DNA from: Cladocopium goreaui | Lineage: Eukaryota > Sar > Dinophyceae > Suessiales > Symbiodiniaceae | Reading direction: 5' to 3' | Length of the DNA stretch: 64,000 nt | NCBI GenBank assembly: GCA_947184155.2 | Contig: CAMXCT020001433.1 | Span: 65,119-129,118, forward strand | In this document: piece after piece, positions 24,060 to 32,854 of the stretch | Numbering within the stretch: the stretch's first letter is position 1 | Layout: every line of letters begins with the position of its first letter | Notes under the pieces: model-generated | Seen by the model: only the letters and a program-made list of their open reading frames with translations | Database searches by the model: none | What the model was told of the DNA's origin: nothing | Position numbers and translations under genes: made by a program

Positions 24060-24185
24060 CATCTGGATCTTCTACTGGAAGCCTTTGGCTCCACCTTCAC
24101 ACGGGCAGGTGCGGGTGTCCGAGGGTTTTCCTCTTTCTCCATATCTTTCATCCTTTTCCTCTCCTGGGACTTGATGTGCTGAAGG
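24060..24185 (-). CDS. Lys/Glu-rich exon, probable C-terminal exon
   Basis: A minus frame with SQERKRMKDMEKEENP followed by RTPAPVKVEPKASSRRSR ends in TGA near 24060. The highly charged tail is typical of a disordered, possibly nuclear-targeting C-terminus. A competing frame (24072-24356, with QDLLRTFSLSAKAIP) overlaps it. It follows the GIY-YIG exon by about 370 bases and may close that gene. Confidence 0.35.
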
Positions 24186-24553
24186 AATGGCCTTGGCTGA
24201 CAGGCTGAAGGTTCTCAACAAATCTTGTTTCTTGAAGGTTGGCGAAGGTTCAAATATCATTTGATTGAACAGGTTTCGTCGTGTTATCATCTTGATTTTC
24301 TTTACAGCTGTAACATGTATGTTGGATCCGTCCCAGTCACTGTGCCCTGGTTGCAAGGCTCAAAGCTTCGGCGCACCTAAGTTGATGCAAAGGCTGGAAG
24401 GCCAGGGCTAATTTTGAACATGGCAAGATGGGAAGTGGAAAGGAATGGTGGAGGTCGATCTATATTTTTCTGCCAGCATCAGAAACGAATAGCACTGATA
24501 CATCAGCTAGCAGCTGGCACCAATTCAATGTGCAAACAGCGAATTATCTATAC

Positions 24554-25052
24554 CTACCCAACCCTTTTTAATTGGTCGGCTCTGCCACCGGTGATGTACG
24601 TAAAAAAAGGTGGTCCCAAATGCTTCTTCCTATTGAGCCCACCTTCACCCCCACTTTCTGGCGCATTTCTGCAGCCAGTGGAAGTATGAAACTCCGAAAT
24701 CAAGGCTGCCTCCAACATATGGGTAAGGCCCAGATCATCACTGATGTAGAGGACCCACATCACGGTGAATGCTTTGGTCATGTAGTCAGAGAAGCGGTTC
24801 ATTGGGTCTGCCGTAACACCAATCTTGAAAACACAAAGCTTCACATCCAAGGATTCCCGGAAGGCATATACCATTCTTTTGCAATGGGCAAGAATTTTCC
24901 CCGATGTTGGCAACTTCGGTTGGATCTTCATAGTTTTGTTATGGATGTTGAACCGGAGCAACTGGACCCAATCCACTTGCAGTTGCCCACATTCAACAGC
25001 ATTGGACACTGGTGTGCTCTTTCTTTCCTTAAGTGTTTCGATGCAGGGGTGT
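24554..25052 (-). CDS. GIY-YIG-like nuclease domain exon
   Basis: A continuous frame of about 165 codons. Counted from 25009, it contains FKIGVTADPMNRF (61-73), then LEAALISEFH (99-108), then GCRNAPESGGEG (112-123). This is the pattern of T5orf172/MUG113-type GIY-YIG domains: K-I-G-x-T followed by a catalytic Arg (R72), a metal-binding Glu (E100) and an Asn with a GGEG loop (N115). The first half of the signature (GIY) would fall near MVYAF (46-50) and is weak. Upstream, around CRHPCIETLKERK, the frame stays open to an AG acceptor-like site near 25052. Family members cut DNA using one metal ion. In an element with a transposase it could serve in mobility, but that is inference. The frame ends after GGRADQLKRVG. 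A donor before the stop is possible. Confidence 0.65.
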
Positions 25053-25269
25053 CGGCAGAATAACGATCAATGGTTGCTTCCAGCCCACATTAAATATGAT
25101 CTTTTTTTGGATTCCAATGGGCCCCTGACATGAGGCAGCAAGCGAAGGAAAATTCAAGGACTGAACTACGGGAAGTTGGATGAAGAGAAACAAACAATAG
25201 GAAAACCCATAATTCAAAAAATCCTGTTGTCTTGTAGGACTTGAAGCACCACAGAAAATTATTTTGGAT

Positions 25270-25437
25270 CAACCAAGCATCCTCTTCAACCAACAGTGGT
25301 TTCTTAACCGCCATAGGCGTTTCCAGTTCCGCACTGATGGCACATCGTTTTCTGCCAGTGAATGGGCAGGTGTAGGTCAACAAGTCCAAGAAGAATTCGT
25401 CCATTGCACGGGACCAGGGCAAAGTCAGACCATGCAT
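25270..25437 (-). CDS. Exon with CPFTGRKRC motif
   Basis: A minus frame contains RAMDEFFLDLLTYTCPFTG, then RKRCAISAELETP and AVKKPLLVEED. The C-x5-7-C spacing is too little to claim a zinc site. It lies about 220 bases upstream of the GIY-YIG exon in the same orientation and is probably part of the same transcript. Function unknown. Confidence 0.45.
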
Positions 25438-25769
25438 GTATTTTTGTAGATGAGGTATGATTATGATGAAGCTGTAAGGATACTATCCGGTCTTGACTCC
25501 AAAAAGTTACATGGTAATATAAATTAATATAAATTATAAATATGGGCCATGGGGGTCTCATGGTCGGACCCTAGATCAAGGACTTAAAGTATTTGAGCCT
25601 CTCTTACCATGCAATTGTAATGAATCATAATTATAGTGTAGTTTATGTTGACAGAATGTTTGAACTTTGCATCCGTTCACCAGAAACAAAAGGGTGAATT
25701 TCGCACATGCATGCACAATGACATAAACACAATCCATACCAATAACACATGCATGATGCATGCAAAGAA

Positions 25770-25900
25770 TGCATTCCGACAGGGACTGCCCCATCCACCG
25801 CATTCCCTGACAGGGCACTGCTTGCGCGCTTCTTTGAACATCTCTTCCAACTGATCCTGCTGCCTCAGGCGCAATTGGGGACAAGCAGAGAAGGGAAGAT
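25770..25900 (-). CDS. Short exon (QQDQLEEMFKEARKQC)
   Basis: A minus frame reads LRLRQQDQLEEMFKEARKQC and continues PVRECGG before losing protein-like character. Highly charged and helical. Probably one exon of the unknown module between the methyltransferase-like and nuclease units. Confidence 0.4.
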
Positions 25901-25999
25901 GGGCCAATGGACGGGCAGGGAAAACAAAATGTCGTTGACACAAGCCGATTAATTTAGTGATTACATTACTATAGTAATACATGTGTTGAAAGCAAGGGG

Positions 26000-26105
26000 C
26001 TCTGGCTTGAAGCCTTCAATGATTCCCTGAGTGTTGGTAGAAGTGATCTTTGACTCCACCTCAACCAGCGCTTTGTCGATTTGACCAGCTCGACTTCCCA
26101 ACCTT
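26000..26105 (-). CDS. Short exon (GQIDKALVEVESK)
   Basis: A minus frame reads LGSRAGQIDKALVEVESK and ITSTNTQGIIEGFKPEPLAF. Helical first half. Same orientation as neighbours, function unknown. Confidence 0.4.
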
Positions 26106-26194
26106 GGTCCACTGCATCTACTTTGGGTCACTCCTAGCAGTGTTTTTGCTAAACAAAAGATATCACAAGATAACTTGATGCTACAGCATGTCAG

Positions 26195-26415
26195 CTATTT
26201 GATGTGAGCAACGGTTGAACATTGTCAGGTTTCTCTTCCAAGCTATCCAAGGTCTCAATGATACCATTCATTTTGACCCTCCACTTTGCAAGGGCACCCA
26301 AGATCTTCTGGATATAGCTTGATGGCAATGCATCATCGTCCATCACAGGAAAACTCAGCGCCTTAAGCGCTTTCTGAGTATCCACGTTGCCATCAGCCTC
26401 CACCAAGATCACGGG
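26195..26415 (-). CDS. Exon (DPVILVEADGNVD ... KWRVKMNGIIETLDSLEE)
   Basis: A protein-like minus frame of about 70 codons containing ALPSSYIQKILGALAKWR and GIIETLDSLEEKPD, predicted helical. It lies between an acidic exon (26.5-26.7 kb) and the short exon at 26.0 kb. No domain is recognised. Confidence 0.45.
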
Positions 26416-26504
26416 ATCTGCAGGGGGTGTTCAATCTTGAGCTTAGGGGGAACATGCACAGATCTCACATGTTGCAAATTGGTGTATGATGGTAAATAGA
26501 CCAT

Positions 26505-26680
26505 GCATCATATACATGTCATGTGCAGTAGAGGTGCCCGTCGTGTCTTTGGGCAAGACAAAGTCAGAAGGGAACCCCTCCATCTCATTCTTCAACTTTT
26601 CCATTTCATCCGCCGAAATTTCATCTTCTTCTTCAAGAACTTGTCGCTTACGTTTCCTTTCAAAAAGCATGCGTGATTTG
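26505..26680 (-). CDS. Acidic/basic exon (KRKRQVLEEEDEIS)
   Basis: The minus frame begins with a KRKRKRQ basic cluster, a plausible nuclear signal. It is followed by an acidic helix (EEEDEISADEMEKLKNEMEG) and then FPSDFVLPKDTTGTSTAHD. Part of the unknown module. Confidence 0.45.
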
Positions 26681-26789
26681 TTTATAGAAAGGTTACACAC
26701 TTGATGTTTTTCATGATGGGAAAAGTGGTACAAACATATAGTTATATACATATAATATATGCATTAACAGTGTTATCAGTTAAATGCAC

Positions 26790-26875
26790 CCAAGAAACAG
26801 CTTGCGGCCACCCTGCTTCGTCTCCACCCAATAGAGCTTGACCTGCTTCTCATACTTGTCTCTCCTCAGGGCCAT
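26790..26875 (-). CDS. Exon (LRRDKYEKQVKLYWVETKQGGRK)
   Basis: A short minus frame reads RRDKYEKQVKLYWVETKQG then GRKLFLG, directly followed by a GTGCAT donor-like site at 26789. An in-frame ATG lies at 26875-26873. I recall similar VE-K-GGRK-LG segments from dinoflagellate proteins, but this could not be checked. Confidence 0.5.
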
Positions 26876-27303
26876 TGCGGGTATATAGAGAAGGAGCTGG
26901 AGAGGCTGGATCCAGGGGGTGTCAGTCCTGTCTAGCTAGAGGGGTCAGCATTACAAGAGCAAGAATCATACAAAGCCATCCGGGATTGGGTTCATTTCTT
27001 TCAAGATGAAACCACTTCAAAATTGTTTCAGCAAGTGAAGCAAAAATAAAGCATATACTTTGATAGCTTTGTTCTGATTGACCACCTCATATAAATTTCA
27101 GCCTGGTGACCGGATCCAACCTTAATGTTTTGCACACTCCGCTTTGATAGCGGCGATGCGGGTCCTTAGCGGGCAGTGTATATACAACATGTTAATATTG
27201 TTGATTTAATATAACCAGATGACATTCGACCCGAGAATGCTCCTCCACAAGCATATCATGTGATGATGCATGAAGTTATATGAAGTTCATTGCAAGAGGA
27301 TAC

Positions 27304-27516
27304 CTTCAAAATATCACAGTTGTTCTTAATCCTCATGTGGTGTGCCCATGCTATGGCATGGCTCAACAGGTGAAACATATCGATAGTGATAGTGCCAAGA
27401 CTCTCTTTGTATCCCTCATCCGCCATGTCAGCCTCAGCCATGAACTCACCCTCCACATACAAGTCCTCTTCACTGATTTGCTCGATCTTGCGACGGCAGG
27501 TCTTCACGAAAGCATC
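27304..27516 (-). CDS. Exon of the unknown module (DAFVKTCRRKIEQISEED)
   Basis: The frame reads DAFVKTCRRKIEQISEED, then LYVEGEFMAEADMADEGY and ends DMFHLLSHAIAWAHHMRIKN before an AAG/GTATCC donor at 27304-27303. The acceptor is best placed at TTGCAAG/GATG (27517-27516), because it then joins in frame to the previous exon (27629-27786). The resulting CNK-DAFVK junction has the form I recall from repeated dinoflagellate proteins. Function unknown. Mixed charge, likely cytosolic or nuclear. Confidence 0.6.
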
Positions 27517-27628
27517 CTTGCAACGACGGCTGTGGATGTGAAATGAGGAGACCCTCGGGAAACACAGTTGGGACATATCTTATAAATATTAGGACCACGT
27601 GTGTTTCTTTCCAACTTGATCTAGGGTC

Positions 27629-27786
27629 CTTGTTGCATCCACATTGCTCATATAAACGTAAGACTTCCGAGCGCCCACCCCCAGCAATATCTTTGAACTT
27701 TGCAATGATCTCTTCAGGGACTAGGAAGGATCCATCCGCACGGGGCTGGACAAGTCGACGTAGGCATTTCATAGCGTTGCTCTCAC
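27629..27786 (-). CDS. Exon of the unknown module (RADGSFLVPEEIIAKFKD), GA donor
   Basis: The acceptor is GAGGCAG/GTGAGAG at 27787-27786. The frame reads ESNAMKCLRRLVQPRADGS, then FLVPEEIIAKFKDIAGGG and RSEVLRLYEQCGCNK. The best donor is CAACAAG/GACCCT at 27629, i.e. a GA dinucleotide. No GT near there keeps the frame and the junction to the next exon. GA-AG and GC-AG introns are known in dinoflagellates. A glycine-rich loop followed by LYEQCGCNKD suggests a small helical domain without a known name. Confidence 0.6.
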
Positions 27787-27928
27787 CTGCCTCAGAAAAA
27801 CATGGAGAAGAGCAGGCCCAATATAACCCCAAAGATAAAGTCATTGCACTGTAAAGATCTCAATCTAACCAATTGGCAGTTGTGAAGTGAACATGCATTC
27901 ACGGAAAAATAAGCTGCAGCCATAATAC

Positions 27929-28040
27929 CTTGTAGGTCTTTGGTGTTCCGGTGTCTTGGTTCGGTGTCAAGGATGCAGAGGGTGCAGTGTCCACCTGGAG
28001 TCGCGGGAGGCGACCCATTGATGTTGAAGGGGTACAAACA
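27929..28040 (-). CDS. Short exon (MGRLPRLQVDTAPSAS)
   Basis: A minus frame reads GRLPRLQVDTAPSASLTPN then QDTGTPKTYK, followed by AAG/GTATTATG, a good donor at 27929-27928. Low-complexity linker-like composition. Confidence 0.4.
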
Positions 28041-28142
28041 CACAGCACAAATGCTTTAAAGAGAAAACATATGCCTGAAGAAGCGAACCAATCTCCTACT
28101 TGAAAGATTCCACATCGGCCAGTTTGGTTTAAGGTAAAGCAC

Positions 28143-28240
28143 CTTCGAATCATCACCCAAGGAATTCTCATTCCCTTTCTCAGCCATCGCCACATCCTCC
28201 TGCAGCGCATCAACCCCCAAAGCATGCATGTTTTTGAATT
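28143..28240 (-). CDS. Short exon (LGVDALQEDVAMAEKGNEN)
   Basis: The frame NMHALGVDALQEDVAMAEK continues GNENSLGDDSK and reaches a TCGAAG/GTGCTT donor at 28143-28142. Helical, acidic. Part of the unknown module. Confidence 0.4.
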
Positions 28241-28364
28241 CGATATACACTCAATGTGATGTTGCTTCGAAGGCATGACTGTGGTTTGCTGTTATAGGCA
28301 CTTCAGGGCCGTGACATATAGTAATTCTGCTTATATACAAGGTATACAAAATTTCCGTGCACAC

Positions 28365-28433
28365 CAGTCCCCAATCCTGGGCAAAAGCAGCAGCCAGAGC
28401 ATCCATCACCGCCAGCTGGTCTGGTTTCAGATC
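28365..28433 (-). CDS. Short exon (DLKPDQLAVMDALAAAF)
   Basis: Acceptor CATACAG/GATCTG at 28434-28433, then DLKPDQLAVMDALAAAFAQD, then WGL, then a GTGTGC donor at 28364. Predicted helical. It fits well as an internal exon of 69 bases. Confidence 0.5.
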
Positions 28434-28602
28434 CTGTATGACGCTGGCACAGGGATGGAAGGTGATTATAGTCAAATTCAATATAATAATCATGCAAACA
28501 AAAATGTTGGTTTGCTTTACCAATGATGTTGGAGCATTCATGCACTAAATGCTAATTGTACATCATGTTTGATTTTGTCAGCAATGTTGTGAGACCCCAG
28601 AC

Positions 28603-28714
28603 CTGGGCATCATCAGCATTGGGTAGTCCGAAGTATGGGTCATCTACAGCAGGGGTCTCCGAGGTGAAGTCTTCAGGAAATGCCAACTCACCAGTTTGTA
28701 AGCGTCTCAGCAAT
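28603..28714 (-). CDS. Acidic exon (DELLRRLQTGELAFPEDF)
   Basis: The minus frame reads DELLRRLQTGELAFPEDF then TSETPAVDDPYFGLPNADDA and reaches a GCCCAG/GTCTGG donor at 28603-28602. An ATTGAG acceptor-like site lies near 28714. Acidic linker character. Confidence 0.5.
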
Positions 28715-28767
28715 TCATCCTCAATACATGCAGAGACAGCATAAGAGTGGACATACAGCGATAGGCT

Positions 28768-28771
28768 TATC

Positions 28772-28813
<42 letters not shown>
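28768..28813. repeat. GAT trinucleotide microsatellite in an intron
   Basis: About 14 to 15 GAT units in a row on the plus strand, between the exons at 28.84 and 28.71 kb. Confidence 0.95.
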
Positions 28814-28837
28814 ACTTGAACTATTTGCCACTTTTAC

Positions 28838-28975
28838 CAGCAACCAGTTAGTCCAAGGGTCATCCTCCGCTGAATCATAGCCATCAACCAAGTCCCGAAC
28901 CGACATGCCATGGTCAGGAGGGTTGTCCTCACCAGAAGGAGGACTCTCAGCTGTTCGGCCGTTACCTGGGCAGTT
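28838..28975 (-). CDS. Acidic exon (SVRDLVDGYDSAEDDPW)
   Basis: The minus frame reads SPPSGEDNPPDHGMSVRDL then VDGYDSAEDDPWTNWLL and ends at a CTG/GTAAAAG donor at 28838-28837. The 5' boundary is uncertain. Pro/Asp-rich and probably disordered. Confidence 0.45.
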
Positions 28976-29250
28976 TGGGCTTTACAACAACTCATGAAAT
29001 CAGGGCTGAGGGAACGTTTAAGTTTTTTTTTTGTTGGGTTCAAGCGCCCAGGGGGTATCTAATCTATTTCACACCCAACCAAAAAAGGTTTTTTTTGGGG
29101 GGTAAGGGAACCCACTGACTAAGTAATTACTTTGAAAATGAAATCAAAGTTTCACTTTTTAGCGCAACAATGATCAATAAACAGATTACCATATAATATA
29201 TAGAACTGCAGTCAATACAGCTAGGAGGCACTACGCATCAAGAATGCAAG
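28976..29250. other. Intron-like stretch
   Basis: Contains poly-T and poly-G tracts (29024-29035, 29088-29106) and no protein-like frame. Confidence 0.4.
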
Positions 29251-29254
29251 ATAC

Positions 29255-29347
29255 CTCCAAATCAGCTGGGATGGTATCCTCATGTGGTCCCAACTGTTCT
29301 CCACCAGCTCGGACAGGAGTTGGAATGACACGGCTCGCTCTCAAGGC
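29255..29347 (-). CDS. Short exon (RASRVIPTPVRAGGEQLG)
   Basis: Acceptor TGTAG/GCCTTG at 29348-29347, frame ALRASRVIPTPVRAGGEQLG then PHEDTIPADLE, donor GAG/GTATCT at 29255-29254. Both borders are canonical GT-AG. Confidence 0.5.
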
Positions 29348-29519
29348 CTACAGCACTCATGGTGGAATCATGCGGAATCTGTTTTGCCGATGGAGGCATA
29401 GCCACACCATTGAAAAACTGATAGAATGGAAGATTCAAAGTCCAACCAGCATTTGAATATAAATTTAGTATACCAATGGCATATTATACATGCATGTGAA
29501 TACCACACCTTGATTTTAC

Positions 29520-29715
29520 CATCCATTTGGCACAGGATCACACTTGGGACAGGCCTCAAGGTCTTTGAGTTCTTGTTCCATTTGGGCAATATCCACACCA
29601 GAAAGGTCATCCATGCCTATCTCAGCCTTCACCACAGCAAGACCCTCTACGAGCGTCTCTGAAGAAAACACCCTTGAAGCAAGCTCAGTGGGCATAAGAG
29701 CTATACTAATGGTAA
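29520..29715 (-). CDS. Exon (SRVFSSETLVEGLAVVKAEI)
   Basis: The frame reads LMPTELASRVFSSETLVEG, then LAVVKAEIGMDDLSGVDIAQ and MEQELKDLEACPKCDPVPN, then a TG/GTAAAA donor at 29520-29519. A CPKC pair near the end is suggestive of, but not enough for, a zinc site. Amphipathic helical character. Confidence 0.5.
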
Positions 29716-30009
29716 ATGATCCACTCAAGCGGCTGCAGATATTTTTATTGTGAATTTGTTTTAGCAGAAAGCTCTGAGTTCATGATTCATGAGCAATGTC
29801 GATTTCTTCACAATGCTCTGAGTTCATGATTCCCTGATTTTCTCATAATGCATGAGCCCTCAGATGGACGACCGGTTATTTCCTGCTTTTTCCTGGGTAT
29901 TTCCTGCTTTTTCCTGGGTATTTCCGGCCACAATTTTTGTGATTCATGAAGAAACTCATGAAAATCGTGTTCATGGACCCCTGAAGCTTTGTTCATGGAA
30001 TTCCTTTCA

Positions 30010-30215
30010 TCCCCTTTATGATCCCTGAAGTGTGTTCATTAACTTTATGATCCCTGAAGTGTGTTCATTCCCTTTATGATCCCTGAAGTGTGTTCATTCC
30101 CTTTATGATCCCTGAAGTATGTTCATCCCCTTTATGATCCCTGAAGTTTGTTATTTCCAGTATGATCCCTGAGGTTTGCTCATGGATGAGGTTTGCTCAT
30201 GGATCAGTATGGTCC
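30010..30215. repeat. 27-28-bp tandem repeat (TTTATGATCCCTGAAGT)
   Basis: About six to seven units of the form TTTATGATCCCTGAAGTGTG TTCATTCCC (written in two parts) run through this stretch, with decay toward the right. Located in an intron-like gap between the exons at 30.56 and 29.72 kb. Confidence 0.85.
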
Positions 30216-30415
30216 CTGAAGTCGGTTAAACTTCATAGATCATGCTTATACATGCATTCATGATGTTTCCGGGCATCCCTGAAGGCATCCTTGTTTTCTC
30301 CATTGTATATAGTAATAAGGGTATACCTGACGTCTGTTAAACTTCATAGACCGTGCTTATATATGCATTCATGATGATACTGGGCATCCCTGAAGTCATC
30401 CTTGTTTTCTCAATT
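30212..30415. repeat. Tandem duplication of about 105 bp
   Basis: The segments starting near 30213 and 30325 share GTTAAACTTCATAGA, TGCATTCATGATG, GGGCATCCCTGAAG and CATCCTTGTTTTCTC in the same order, with scattered changes. Confidence 0.8.
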
Positions 30416-30559
30416 GGAAGAAGTAAAAGAAATAATATCTTAGTAATAAGGGTTTTGGTATACTCATGGCAAGCTCTTTTTTGTGATCCAGACCCCATGA
30501 AGTCTTTATCTCTCAAAACTGATATCCTGAATGCTAGACTCGTTTTGTTGATAGTATTG

Positions 30560-30705
30560 GGTCCTTTGGACAATATCTGGGATATGGCTATACATGCCTC
30601 ATATTGTTTACAATCAAAATGCATTTTGGCAACCAAAACATTTTCCACAATCTCCTCATACCAACCCCAATCTACCGATCCCGAAGTTGCCACGGATAGA
30701 TCCAT
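30560..30705 (-). CDS. Exon (DWGWYEEIVENVLVAKMHF)
   Basis: An ATG at 30705-30703 opens MDLSVATSGSVDWGWYEEI, then VENVLVAKMHFDCKQYEAC and IAISQILSKGP. It may be the first exon of the unknown module, as the upstream unit appears to stop at 30873-30875. No domain is recognised. Confidence 0.4.
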
Positions 30706-30872
30706 ATCACCTTTCCACCCACTGGCGCAAGCTTGTCACTCTGCCATGCAGGAGCTAGGGCATTGGAAGCGAAGGAAGCACAAAGTGTGATGGTCATCAT
30801 GTGCCAATAAAGGTATCTGGATTGCACTTATTCATGGTATCTAAACTGCCCAAGCCATTTAATTTGGTTCAA

Positions 30873-31043
30873 TTAGATTTCAGTTGGGAGCAAAGGCCGC
30901 CATTCACTAGGAATATGGAGTCTCTTGGACCCCCTGGCATAGCGAATCACACGTCTAAGATCAGCCTCCTGGTCCCAAGCTTGGCCCTCATCACAAAAGG
31001 CCATAGTAGCAAAAAGTTCCAAGGCTGTGGATTCACTCTCCAC
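30873..31043 (-). CDS. C-terminal exon of methyltransferase-like module
   Basis: The acceptor is CTGGCAG/GTGGAG at 31044-31043. The frame reads ESTALELFATMAFCDEGQAW, then DQEADLRRVIRYARGSKR and LHIPSEWRPLLPTEI, ending in TAA at 30875-30873. The SEWR-LLP ending is what I recall closing related dinoflagellate proteins. Helical. It probably ends the protein that carries the methyltransferase-like domain. Confidence 0.55.
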   Translation of the reverse strand: MESESTALELFATMAFCDEGQAWDQEADLRRVIRYARGSKRLHIPSEWRPLLPTEI

Positions 31044-31129
31044 CTGCCAGGGCCAAGAGCAGAGGAAAATCAGGGATGATAGAATGGGGGAGTATCAAAT
31101 TGACATTTATTATTGTAGAAAATGATGGT

Positions 31130-31232
31130 TTAATTCAACAATGCCTCCACGGGAAAGTCACGAGCTTTGGAGTCAGCTTGAAATTCTGGGATGAGCTGTA
31201 CCAACTTTGCTGCATACTTGTAGGTGTAAATC
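31130..31232 (-). CDS. Exon (YTYKYAAKLVQLIPEFQAD)
   Basis: A minus frame with YTYKYAAKLVQLIPEFQAD then SKARDFPVEALL, after an ATGAG acceptor-like site near 31232. The downstream donor is unclear. By position it continues the methyltransferase-like domain after the motif VIII-like exon (31462-31666). Confidence 0.45.
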
Positions 31233-31461
31233 CTCATGAGTTTGACCCATGCAAGAACATGGAACCCCTGAGCAGGCCACTAAAGAGTGTATAAAACATA
31301 GGGAGAGTTGAACCCATCATTTCTTGAACATGAACCTGATCCAAACATCCCCAAACAAAATTTATCCCCAAACAAAAGCGCGATTTGGGTCAATACAGTT
31401 GAAAAGGTGGTGCACAAATTGAAACCACACACATGCACATGAATGCTTTAAAGCTTCTGAG

Positions 31462-32854
31462 ATTTCTTAAGGTTTCCATTTCCTTTGAATTTTAGTTTGC
31501 CCGATTTGTCTCGATATCTTGTAGTAGTCGGTCTGGCAGTGTTTCGCTCTTGACGTGTCAAACGGCCCTTGTCCAGGGCCCCGATACTGCGACTGTTTGA
31601 CCATAACCATGTGCGTTTCCATGACAAAGCGCCGAATTTCCTCATCCAAAACGCTACCTTCCATACCTTGGGATAGGCCCAATATAGAGTGGAAGCAGTA
31701 GGAGATTAATTACTTGTTCAAAACATGTTTTCATCATAAACATGTTCCATGCCCTATTTTGGAGCGAATAAAACACACAGTGCTTGGATCGCCTAGGCAC
31801 AAAGACATGGTATTTACGAAGGCATTCGAGGAACCAGACCCACCGGGGGTGAAGGGCGATCAATGAGTTGGCAGGGTTTTCTACCAGGAACGTTCCTCCA
31901 GCGGCGAAAATCATAGCCATTATGATTATGCACCTTCAGGGGCCACCCAGAAAGATCATTCAAATGTTCCAAATGATATAGCAGCTGTAATAGCATTGTT
32001 GAACTTCAACAGGGTATGTTATTTCGGGGGATATTCATGATGGACAGCACACTACTGAAGAATGTTTTTTTTTTAAATCAACGTTGTTTGAACAAATCTC
32101 ATCCCAAAGGCCTGGATGTCATTTTGTTCGAACGCCTCACTGCCAAAAAGGATTCATTTCCAAGTGGCGTTAGAATTCCCCTGCCAGTACTACCGCGATT
32201 GACAGGCACCCATGATGAACAGACTATGGCAAGGAAGCCAACCAGTTCTTCCCATTGCGAAGTCAACACCAAATGGATACATAACCTGAAGTTCAAGGGT
32301 TTCTCACTGAAAGCTGAACCGGAGCAAAGCCCAATGGATTCCCTTGGCCTGTATGACTATCCCATGTACCCAGTCTTTGCAATAGAGTATTTAAAAATTC
32401 TATGATATTATGGGTTCATTCATTCCTTTTTCCATGGGGTCCCCAGATTGGAAAACATGTTTAATGCAAACTCGGGACAATAATCCTGCATCAGAGTTGA
32501 TATCCATAGGTGAGCGTTTGCCCACCCGTTCCCACCTTTCCTTCGCATACTCAAGGTCAATGGCCGCTGACTTGAACCCAGCAAATTTGGATAGGGCTGC
32601 TATCCTTCCTACCCCTGCAAACATCTCAATCACTTGGTAAGGGTCACCTTGTGGCGGAAGGTCAAGCCACCAAACCAGCAAGATGAGTAAGATCACTACC
32701 TCAGTTCAGTTTCTAAGGGTATAAATATATGCAAGAGGGGATCCAGTCTTGTTGCACCATGGAAGCATGGCTTGACGGATGCAGGACAAGCATCTTTTGG
32801 GATGCCAAACTTGATGAGCCGCTTGATGAACAGCTCGAATTGAGGCGGGGTCAT
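31462..32854 (-). CDS. C5-cytosine methyltransferase-like domain (five exons)
   Basis: Exons are roughly 32758-32854, 32486-32647, 32112-32285, 31793-31930 and 31462-31666. The first has an ATG (MTPPQFELFIKRLIKFG). The second has EMFAGVGRIAALSKFAGF, a motif I-like SAM-binding loop, with DLEYAKERW following at the motif II position. The third has VCSSWVPVNRGSTGRG in the place of motif IV (normally PCQ; the Pro is missing but a Cys is present). The fourth has GGTFLVENPANSL, a motif VI-like ENP. The fifth has VAFWMRKFGALSWKRTWLW, similar to motif VIII (Q-R-R region), then a basic tail with KSGKLKFKGNG. The order I-IV-VI-VIII is that of C5 DNA methyltransferases, but with altered catalytic surroundings. 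It may be an inactive or differently acting SAM-dependent protein. Donors at 32112 (CCAG/GC) and 31793 (CTAG/GC) look like GC-AG introns. Exon joins are approximate. Confidence 0.55.
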
